Source: Actinomycetota bacterium
GTDB lineage: Bacteria; Actinomycetota; Thermoleophilia; Solirubrobacterales; 70-9
DNA: 7,155 nucleotides
Direction of reading: 5' to 3'
NCBI GenBank assembly: GCA_005884985.1
Contig: VAYK01000039.1
Coordinates: forward strand, 1 to 7,155
Under the pieces are notes generated by a model that worked only from the letters and a program-made list of their open reading frames with translations, did not search any database and was not told the DNA's origin. The position numbers were made by a program, and so were the translations under genes. Positions 1-7,155 of the stretch are shown here, one piece after another; position 1 is the stretch's first letter; every line of letters begins with the position of its first letter.

Positions 1-470
1 CCCAGCGCAGGTACATGCGCAGGAGGACCTCGGCCCAGTCCTGCGAGTCGGTGCCGCCGGCCCCCGAGCGCACCGTGACTACGGCGTCGCCGGCGTCGTA
101 ACGGCCGTTGAACAGGCGCGCCTCCTCAAGCGTCCCCAATCGCTGCTCGAGCGAGCCAAGCTGGGCGTCGAGCTCGCCGGCCAGCTGGGCGTCGTCGGCC
201 GCCAGCTCTGCCAGCTCCTCGAGGTCGGACAGGTCCGATTCGAGGGAGCGGAACGTCTGCAGCCTGCGCTGGGCGGCGGCATGGGCGGCCGACGTACGGG
301 CCGCCTCCTCGGAGTCGTCCCAGAAGCCGGGCCGCTGCATCTCGACCTCGAGCTGCTCTACCTCGGACGCGAGCCCGGCAGGGTCAAAGGTAGTCCGCGA
401 GCAAGGTCAAGCTCTCGCGGACGTCGGCGAGCCGCGCGGACACGCTCTCTCGGGAGACGGCCTCGGCCAT
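1..470 (-). CDS. prfB: Peptide chain release factor 2 (RF2), 5' part, with programmed +1 frameshift
   Basis: RF2 recognises UAA and UGA at the ribosomal A site and triggers release of the finished protein. Translation starts at ATG 470-468 and reads 28 codons (MAEAVSRESV... to ...LADYL). It then meets in-frame TGA 386-384 within CTT TGA C. A +1 shift continues as DPAGLASEVEQLE... and gives 128 more residues, 156 in all, before the window edge. The coiled, Glu-rich domain 1 is followed by the start of domain 2, including RPGFWDD and SGAGGTDSQDW (about residues 135-145), ending at RMYLRW. These match RF2 closely. The GGQ catalytic loop and stop-recognition motif lie outside the window. GTG 473-471 directly precedes the ATG and is a possible alternative start; an in-frame TAA at 533-531 excludes earlier ones. 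No strong Shine-Dalgarno sequence precedes the start. The gene lies 104 bases downstream of tag on the same strand. Confidence 0.95.
383..397 (-). promoter_or_regulatory. prfB programmed +1 ribosomal frameshift site
   Basis: Read on the minus strand this is GCGGAC TAC CTT TGA C. The slippery codon CTT is 389-387, the zero-frame stop TGA is 386-384, and the C at 383 completes the weak stop context UGA-C. In the family, low RF2 slows reading of the UGA, the CUU-tRNA slips forward to UUU, and full-length RF2 is made, giving feedback control. The Escherichia coli site has the same CUUUGAC with a strong AGGGGG three bases upstream of CUU. Here that position holds only GCGGAC, a weak match to a Shine-Dalgarno element. 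The resumed frame encodes conserved RF2 sequence, so the shift must occur in a working gene; its efficiency cannot be judged from sequence. Confidence 0.93.
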
Positions 471-574
471 CACCCAGAGCTTAGTGCTCGCCGCCGCCGC
501 CGCAAATACTGCCTCGCCGGGCGACGGAACTTACATGCGGGCACACGCCGCGTTCGGATCAGGTGCGGCTTCGC
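471..574 (-). other. tag-prfB intergenic leader
   Basis: The 104 bases between the tag stop and the prfB start contain five tandem CGC units (489-503), an AT-richer stretch around 504-510, and a start-stop ATG-TAA at 536-531 in frame with prfB. I see no convincing -35/-10 pair: candidate -10-like TAAGTT and GTATTT hexamers lack a matching -35 at 16-18 bases. prfB may therefore be read through from the upstream genes or use a promoter of unrecognised type. Confidence 0.4.
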
Positions 575-584
575 CTATCGAAGC
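568..584 (-). other. Small hairpin with the tag stop codon in its loop
   Basis: On the minus strand GCTTCG - ATAGG - CGAAGC is a perfect 6-bp stem with a 5-base loop, and the loop contains the tag stop codon TAG (577-575). No T-tract follows, so it is not a classical intrinsic terminator. Short inverted repeats are common in GC-rich DNA, so function is uncertain. Confidence 0.4.
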
Positions 585-1198
585 GATGCGGGCGCCCGCC
601 TGCGATCCTCCTCGACCTCGTCGCGAACCGCGCAGCCCGCGAGATGATCGTTGACGAGCCCGCAGGCCTGCATCAGGGCGTAGGCGGTCGTCGGCCCGAC
701 GAAGCGAAAGCCGCGACGCTTCAGCTCCCGGGCGAGAGCCTTGGACTCGGGGGTCGTCGAGGGGACATCGTCGTAGGAGCGTGGCACCCGATCCCGGCTG
801 TCGGGGCGAAACGACCAGATCAGGGCCGCCAGCGACTCGCCTCCATCGTGAAGCCCAGCGGCGGCGCGGGCGTTGGCGATCGCGGCGTCGATCTTGGCGC
901 GATTGCGGACGATGCCGGCGTCAGCGAGCAGGCGCTGGACCTCGGCGTCGCCGAACGTCGCCACGGCCTCGATCTCGAATCCGGCGAAGGCGGCGCGGAA
1001 CGCCTCTCGCTTGCGCAGGATTGTCAGCCAGGACAGACCCGACTGGAACGCCTCGAGGCAGACACGCTCGAAGAGGCCGTCATCGTCGGTGATCGGTCGG
1101 CCCCACTCGCGGTCGTGGTAGTCCACGTACTCAGGTGCCGCCACTCCCCAGCCGCAGCGCAGCCGTCCATCGGGTCCCGCGGCGAGCGCGTCGCTCAC
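575..1198 (-). CDS. tag: DNA-3-methyladenine glycosylase I
   Basis: This cytoplasmic base-excision repair enzyme (helix-hairpin-helix superfamily) removes 3-methyladenine from alkylated DNA by cleaving the N-glycosidic bond. The 207-residue product fits the family length (about 190-200). Visible hallmarks are RCGW (zinc ligand Cys15), YHDREWGRP (His28), CLEAFQSGLSW with catalytic-type Glu49, GFRFVGPTTAYA, and VNDHLAGC with His185 and Cys189. Cys15, His28, His185 and Cys189 match the Cys/His/His/Cys zinc snap of E. coli Tag. I chose GTG 1198-1196 because it starts just before the conserved region and overlaps the preceding stop as GTGA, a translational-coupling arrangement. The frame stays open upstream to 1348, but that extension is Arg/Gly-rich and lies inside the neighbouring gene. 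The AGGAGG at 1205-1200 is only one base from GTG, unusually close, which favours re-initiation by ribosomes finishing the upstream gene. Confidence 0.95.
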   Translation of the reverse strand: MSDALAAGPDGRLRCGWGVAAPEYVDYHDREWGRPITDDDGLFERVCLEAFQSGLSWLTILRKREAFRAAFAGFEIEAVATFGDAEVQRLLADAGIVRNRAKIDAAIANARAAAGLHDGGESLAALIWSFRPDSRDRVPRSYDDVPSTTPESKALARELKRRGFRFVGPTTAYALMQACGLVNDHLAGCAVRDEVEEDRRRAPASLR

Positions 1199-1588
1199 GC
1201 CTCCTCGGTCCCCACCCCCACCGCCTGCAGCGCCTCGTCGCGATTGTCGAAGGGCTGCCAGCGGGTGATCAGCCCGTCCTCGCCGATCGTCGCCACGATC
1301 GCCAGGTCCTGCGCGTCGGCGACATCTCCCCCCTCGCGCCAGAACCACTCGCGCCGCGTGAAGGCGATCACGTGCTTGCCTTCGTCGCGGATCGTGTCGA
1401 GGACGAGGCGCTGGTGAAGGTCGCCCGTGGGTTTGCGGGTCGCCCAGCGGCGCACCTCGTCGTGTCCGAGGACGATCCCCCCCGAAGCCTGGATCTCGAC
1501 CTCCGGGTCGAGGACGGCCACCAGGGCGTCGAGATCCCCGTCGTTGAAGGCTTGGATGAAGGTGCGGGTGGCGTCGGCGCCGCTAGCG

Positions 1589-1599
<11 letters not shown>
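1195..1599 (-). CDS. SnoaL-like / NTF2-like family protein
   Basis: The 134-residue protein has the pattern of the NTF2/SnoaL-like fold: an N-terminal helix with FIQAFNDGDLDALVAVLDPEVE (about residues 14-35), a G-x-DEVRRW segment (45-52), alternating beta strands, and a C-terminal GLITRWQPFDNRDEALQAVG (about 109-128). This cone-shaped fold serves as small-molecule enzymes (polyketide cyclases, isomerases) or as simple binding domains, and sequence alone does not assign a substrate. ATG 1599-1597 lies inside the last secA codons (11-base overlap). The gene ends in TGA that overlaps the tag GTG, so secA, this gene and tag probably share a transcript with coupled translation. There is no signal peptide or membrane segment, so it is likely cytoplasmic. 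Whether it works with Tag or SecA is unknown. Confidence 0.88.
1576..1597 (-). repeat. Inverted repeat spanning the secA stop / SnoaL-like gene start
   Basis: GGCGCC at 1576-1581 and again at 1592-1597 flank GCTAGCGCTA, which itself contains the palindrome TAGCGCTA. The RNA could form a 6-bp GC stem that holds the secA TAG (1591-1589) at the loop edge and starts within the ATG of the downstream gene (1599-1597). Such a structure could couple that start to ribosomes terminating on secA. This is inference; no T-tract is present. Confidence 0.4.
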
Positions 1600-4429
<2,830 letters not shown>

Positions 4430-4523
4430 TGGCTGAGCGTAGCAGCGGGCTCACGGGCCTCCGCTGCCTGGTCTGGCGGTCCTCTTTCCCTGCTGGACGG
4501 AGCCTTTACCGAGTGAAATCCGA
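4430..4523 (-). promoter_or_regulatory. secA leader with hairpin 4442-4467
   Basis: The 94-base gap between hpf and secA contains a perfect 7-bp inverted repeat, GCAGCGG (4442-4448) and CCGCTGC (4461-4467), with a 12-base loop. It ends 12 bases before the secA GTG. The remaining bases next to the start (TACGCTCAGCCA on the minus strand) carry no Shine-Dalgarno match. The hairpin lacks a following T-run and so is not a standard terminator; it might affect initiation or mRNA stability. No SecM-like arrest peptide gene is present. I could not define a promoter here. Confidence 0.35.
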
Positions 4524-4871
4524 CTAGGCCTCGCGCCTGCGCAGCCTGGACATGACCCGCCGGGTCTGGGCGCGCTTGCGGCGCTTATCGCGATGCCGCT
4601 TCACCTGACGGCGCAGGTCCTCGGCGAGGGCGTGGATCGAGTGGATCATCTCGGGCGATGCCTCGCGGGCGCGCAACGTCACTCGCTTCAGGTGCAGGGT
4701 GGCCTCGGCCACTTCCCTGTCGGCGATCGAGGGATTGCGCTCCTCGCTCAGCTCTACCTCGAGCACCGCCAGCTCGGAGACCTGCCTGCCGATCCGCGCA
4801 AAGCGCTTCTCGACATGGTCCCGAAGCTCGTCCGTAACGTCCGTGTTCCGTCCCCTGACCTCAATCCGCAT
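4524..4871 (-). CDS. hpf: Ribosome hibernation-promoting factor (short HPF/RaiA type)
   Basis: Proteins of this S30AE/sigma-54-modulation family bind the decoding channel of the 30S subunit in stationary phase or stress and idle the ribosome. The 115-residue product has the family N-terminus MRIEVRGRNTDVTDELRDHVEKR, a beta strand with LAVLEVELSEERNP, EATLHLKRVTLRA and a second helix EMIHSIHALAEDLRRQVKRH. The C-terminal tail (87-115) is extremely basic: 16 of 29 residues are Arg or Lys. There is no second dimerisation domain as found in long HPF (about 180-220 residues), which is the form expected in many Gram-positives. ATG 4871-4869 was chosen because it begins the conserved domain and follows a strong AGGAGG; an in-frame ATG at 4988 would add a non-conserved 39-residue tail. 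It sits between comF and secA as in other Gram-positive genomes. Confidence 0.93.
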   Translation of the reverse strand: MRIEVRGRNTDVTDELRDHVEKRFARIGRQVSELAVLEVELSEERNPSIADREVAEATLHLKRVTLRAREASPEMIHSIHALAEDLRRQVKRHRDKRRKRAQTRRVMSRLRRREA

Positions 4872-4882
4872 GCTCCCTCCTC
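4872..4882 (-). promoter_or_regulatory. Ribosome binding site of hpf
   Basis: Minus-strand AGGAGG at 4881-4876, followed by GAGC and then ATG at 4871. This is the best Shine-Dalgarno match in the window and decides the hpf start in favour of the shorter protein. Confidence 0.85.
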
Positions 4883-5018
4883 TCATCGGGTGAAGCCCAG
4901 CGGCAGGCTTGTGCCGCATGCCATGGATAGGGTCGCGCTTCTGGGAGCGAAAAGCAAGCCCCGCCAGGTCATGGACTGCCAACGTCATGACGGCCGGGCA
5001 TGCGGGTTGTCAGGTCAC
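4883..5018 (-). other. comF-hpf intergenic leader with overlapping hairpins
   Basis: This gap holds several inverted repeats. Near hpf, GCGGCA/TGCCGC (4917-4912 with 4905-4900) can form a 6-bp stem. The sequence in its loop, AAGCC (4910-4906), can instead pair with GGCTT (4897-4893), so the two hairpins exclude each other just upstream of the ribosome binding site. Further upstream is the perfect 10-bp palindrome CGTCATGACG (4983-4992). I see no confident -35/-10 pair. The reading frame of hpf is open through most of this stretch but encodes nothing recognisable. Confidence 0.4.
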
Positions 5019-5029
5019 TCATCGTGACC
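5013..5029 (-). other. Small hairpin with the comF stop codon in its loop
   Basis: GGTCAC - GATGA - GTGACC on the minus strand is a perfect 6-bp stem with a 5-base loop containing the comF stop TGA (5021-5019). It has the same geometry as the element at the end of tag. No T-tract follows, so a classical terminator is not supported. Confidence 0.4.
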
Positions 5030-5633
5030 GGGCGAAGGTCAGCGCCACCACGCGGCCGCAGCCGCCGGCCCGCAGCGCCCGAGCGCAGGCGCCGAGCGTC
5101 GCCCCGGTCGTGACCACGTCGTCCACCAGGACGGCAGCGTCGGGCGGCGGCCCGGCGAGGCGCACGCGGGGCGGGGCGGCGAGTCGCTCCGACCGCGGCC
5201 GCCCGACCTGCCGCCTCCCCTGCGAGCGCCGCAGACATCGGCCGAGTGGCAGGCCCGTTTCGAAGCTGAGCGCCGCGGCAATCCCCTCGGCCGCGTCGAA
5301 CCCCCGCCACCGCCGCCGCGCGGGCGCGGCCGGGACCGGGACGATCACCCCCTCCAGAAGATCGGTCGGCGCGCGCTCGGCGATCACCGCGCCCACACGC
5401 CTCGCGAGCGGCAGCCGCGCCGCAAACTTCAGCGCCACCACCAGGTCTCGGGCAACCCCTTCATACGGCGCCGCCGACCAGGCGGCGTCGAGCCCCGGCA
5501 CCGGTGTCGAGCATGGCGCGAGTCCACGCAGCCCGGACTCGCATCGCTCGCAGAGCTGCTCCCGCAGGCCGCATTCCTGCGCGCACAGGCAGCAGCGCGG
5601 CGGCGCGACCAGGCCGAGAAGCTCCGCGAGCAT
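5019..5633 (-). CDS. comF: ComF family protein (zinc finger plus phosphoribosyltransferase domain)
   Basis: The 204-residue protein has the ComF/ComFC layout. An N-terminal four-cysteine zinc ribbon (Cys14-x2-Cys17 and Cys28-x2-Cys31) is followed by a type I phosphoribosyltransferase fold. The latter shows APYEGVARDLVVALKF (55-70), VPVPAAPARRRWRGFD (98-113), the QVGRPRSER segment (142-150) and a PRPP-binding loop VLVDDVVTTGAT (168-179). ComF proteins act in the cytoplasm in uptake or processing of transforming single-stranded DNA in naturally competent bacteria. The family is also widespread in bacteria without shown competence, so a DNA-uptake role here is inference. No comEA/comEC/comFA is in the window. 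ATG 5633-5631 is the natural start just before the zinc ribbon; its Shine-Dalgarno match is weak. The gene lies 78 bases after the GGDEF gene and 147 before hpf, all on one strand. Confidence 0.92.
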   Translation of the reverse strand: MLAELLGLVAPPRCCLCAQECGLREQLCERCESGLRGLAPCSTPVPGLDAAWSAAPYEGVARDLVVALKFAARLPLARRVGAVIAERAPTDLLEGVIVPVPAAPARRRWRGFDAAEGIAAALSFETGLPLGRCLRRSQGRRQVGRPRSERLAAPPRVRLAGPPPDAAVLVDDVVTTGATLGACARALRAGGCGRVVALTFARSR

Positions 5634-5711
5634 CGGAAGCGATCGTCGCCGCCGGGGTCGAACGCGTGGTGCGCGGACCGTGACGAAACTTCGGCGTCCG
5701 CGACTTCGTCG
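5634..5711 (-). other. GGDEF-comF intergenic gap with a hairpin at the upstream stop
   Basis: GCGAC - GAA - GTCGC (minus strand, 5712-5700) starts on the last base of the GGDEF stop codon and forms a tight 5-bp hairpin with a GAA triloop. An alternative longer-range pairing of TTCGTC (5687-5682) with GACGAA (5710-5705) uses the same bases. No promoter hexamers or T-tract are evident. Confidence 0.35.
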
Positions 5712-7155
5712 CTAGCCCGAGACGGGAGCGGCCCGGGCCGGCATCGTCCGGTTGCGCCCCGAGCGCTTCGCCTCGTACAGCGCCTGGTCGGCGCGCCCCA
5801 CCAGGGCCGCGGGGTCTTCCTCCCGAGCCCATTCGGCGATCCCCGCCGAGCAGGACATCTCCTCCGGTGTCGCGGCCCGGAGCCGTTCGACCGCTCGAAC
5901 CGCCTCGGCGAGCCCGCAGCCGGGGAGGATCAGGCCGAATTCCTCGCCCCCGTAGCGAGCCAGGAGGTCGTAGGGCCGCAGCTCGGAATGCCACGCCGCA
6001 GCGGTCTTCTTCAGCAGCCGGTCGCCGGCCTGGTGGCCGCGGGCGTCGTTGTACCCCTTGAAGCGATCCAGGTCGAGCATCGCGACGCACACCGTCGTGT
6101 CCCCGCGCCAAGCGCGAGCAATCTCCCGCGGCAGCTCCTCCTCCCAGGCCCGGCGGTTGGGCAGACCGGTGAGGTCGTCGGTTCTCGCCATCCGCCCCAG
6201 GCGCTCGAGCAGCTCGCCGCGCCCGATGGCGACGGCTGCCTCGGCCGCGAGGACGTCCATCAGGGGGGCGAGACGGGGCGAGACATCCGCAACCCGCCGC
6301 CTCCAAGCGACAACCAGGACGCCAATCGCGGTGCCTTCGTGGAGGACGGGATGCCACAGGGCAGAGGATGCGCGGGTGCGCTCGTAGAACTCCCGGTCGA
6401 CATCGCCTTCGCCGTCAGCGTCGGCGACGAAGATCGGCTCCGCCCCGGTAAATGCCCGCGCGGCGCGCGACGGCTCCCCGGTCAGCGGCCACACCAGGCC
6501 ACTCAGCTTCGCGCCGACCGAGGCCGCCACTGTCAGCCCACTGCCGTGGCGTGAGAGCTCCAGGAGCGCCGCCACGGGAGCCCCGGCCACGGTGCGCGCG
6601 CCCTCGCAGACCGCGGTGCGCCCGGCCGACGGGTCGGGGCTTCCGGCCAGCGCCCGCATCGTTTCGGAGAGCGCCCCGACGTCCACCGCATGATGTCCCA
6701 GCTCGCGCTCCACGACCCTGCGTTCCGTGACGTCGAGCGTCAGCGCCAGCGCGCGTGAGACCCGACCGCGGGCGTCGGCCAGCGGAAGGAGATGCAGCCG
6801 GTAGTCGTGCCCGGTGGTCGACGAATGATGGTCCAGGACCGCCTCCCCGCCCAGAGCCGCCCGGTAATGCGACGCCAGATATTCGGCCTCATCCTGAGGC
6901 AGGATCTCGTAGAGGCTGCGGCCCTCCAGATCCTCGGCCTTCCGACCGATCGCGGCCAGGCCGCTCCCACCGGCCCTCTCGATCCGAAGCTCGCGATCGA
7001 ATACCACCGCGGTGGCCCGTGGCAGGTGCTCGACCAGGACGCGGTAAAGCTCGTCGCTCTCGCGGAGACGACGAAGCAGGCCAGCGAGCACGGATCCGAG
7101 CCTGATCGCGACGGCCATCAGACAAGCGCCGAGCGCAGGGTAGACCAGCTCGTTC
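5712..7155 (-). CDS. Membrane-anchored PAS-GAF-GGDEF diguanylate cyclase, N-terminus outside window
   Basis: The predicted enzyme joins two GTP to make the second messenger c-di-GMP. The frame is open to the window edge, giving 480 visible residues. Numbering from the ATG at 7118, which is residue 13 of the visible part: the preceding LVYPALGACLMAVAIRLGSVLAGLL looks like the last part of a membrane segment. A PAS-like domain follows (about 21-135, ending LDVTERR), then a GAF-like domain (about 149-300), and then a complete GGDEF domain (about 305-458). The GGDEF domain has DDLTGLPNRR (314-323), LDLDRFKGYND with metal-binding-type Asp349, the active GGEEF loop (390-394) and SAGIA. RPYD (381-384), five residues before GGEEF, matches the RxxD inhibitory I-site, so product inhibition is expected. 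All catalytic signatures are intact. The PAS and GAF domains probably sense a ligand or redox/light cue; which one is not readable. The ATG at 7118 is probably internal. Confidence 0.93.
   Translation of the reverse strand, partial: NELVYPALGACLMAVAIRLGSVLAGLLRRLRESDELYRVLVEHLPRATAVVFDRELRIERAGGSGLAAIGRKAEDLEGRSLYEILPQDEAEYLASHYRAALGGEAVLDHHSSTTGHDYRLHLLPLADARGRVSRALALTLDVTERRVVERELGHHAVDVGALSETMRALAGSPDPSAGRTAVCEGARTVAGAPVAALLELSRHGSGLTVAASVGAKLSGLVWPLTGEPSRAARAFTGAEPIFVADADGEGDVDREFYERTRASSALWHPVLHEGTAIGVLVVAWRRRVADVSPRLAPLMDVLAAEAAVAIGRGELLERLGRMARTDDLTGLPNRRAWEEELPREIARAWRGDTTVCVAMLDLDRFKGYNDARGHQAGDRLLKKTAAAWHSELRPYDLLARYGGEEFGLILPGCGLAEAVRAVERLRAATPEEMSCSAGIAEWAREEDPAALVGRADQALYEAKRSGRNRTMPARAAPVSG

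Noticed and set aside
384..386. In-frame TGA making prfB a pseudogene
   Set aside because: The CTTTGAC context and uninterrupted RF2 similarity in the +1 frame identify the known programmed frameshift.
489..503. Five tandem CGC units upstream of prfB
   Set aside because: Short trinucleotide runs are ordinary in GC-rich DNA and no function can be tied to this one.
531..536. Start-stop ATG-TAA in the prfB leader as a regulatory upstream ORF
   Set aside because: It has no clear ribosome binding site and a six-base match is easily chance.
1199..1348. N-terminal extension of tag to 1348
   Set aside because: It lies within the NTF2-like gene in another frame and is low-complexity Arg/Gly; the GTG at 1198 gives the family length.
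4872..4988. N-terminal extension of hpf from the ATG at 4988
   Set aside because: The extra 39 residues match nothing in the HPF family, while the ATG at 4871 has an excellent ribosome binding site.
4983..4992. Perfect palindrome CGTCATGACG as an operator
   Set aside because: It is a single copy, short, with no recognised promoter beside it and no known regulator match.
5461..6357. Minus-strand 298-codon frame overlapping comF and the GGDEF gene
   Set aside because: Its product is Arg/Pro/Gly-rich and is a frame-shifted reading of the real GGDEF and comF genes.

Overview
This is a high-GC (roughly two-thirds G+C by eye) chromosomal window with every credible gene on the minus strand. GTG starts, Ala/Arg-rich proteins and the gene order suggest an Actinomycetota genome. 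The deep-branching Thermoleophilia (Solirubrobacterales-like) would fit, but that placement is inference and was not tested. No tRNA, rRNA, CRISPR array, insertion sequence or phage gene was seen.

In the direction of transcription (right to left), the layout is as follows. (1) The 3' part of a membrane-anchored PAS-GAF-GGDEF diguanylate cyclase, 7155-5712, open at the window edge. (2) comF, a zinc-finger/phosphoribosyltransferase protein, 5633-5019. (3) hpf/raiA, a short ribosome-hibernation factor, 4871-4524, with a strong ribosome binding site. (4) secA, 4429-1589, complete and with all hallmark motifs. (5) A small SnoaL/NTF2-like protein, 1599-1195, overlapping the secA end by 11 bases. 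(6) tag, DNA-3-methyladenine glycosylase I, 1198-575, overlapping the previous stop by 4 bases. (7) The 5' part of prfB (release factor 2), 470-1, running off the left edge. prfB begins with a 28-codon leader that ends at an in-frame UGA, followed by the rest of the protein in the +1 frame. This is the classic autoregulatory programmed frameshift, so a simple ORF search misses the gene.

The core order comF - hpf - secA - prfB is a known conserved neighbourhood in Gram-positive lineages (Bacillus subtilis has hpf-secA-prfB). It groups protein export with translation control (ribosome hibernation and termination). Here the NTF2-like gene and tag sit between secA and prfB and are overlap-coupled to secA.

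I found no convincing undescribed system. The points most worth a second look are the prfB frameshift site with its weak Shine-Dalgarno element, the inserted overlap-coupled NTF2-like/tag pair, short inverted repeats placed at several stop codons, possible alternative hairpins in the hpf leader, and the short, very basic HPF.
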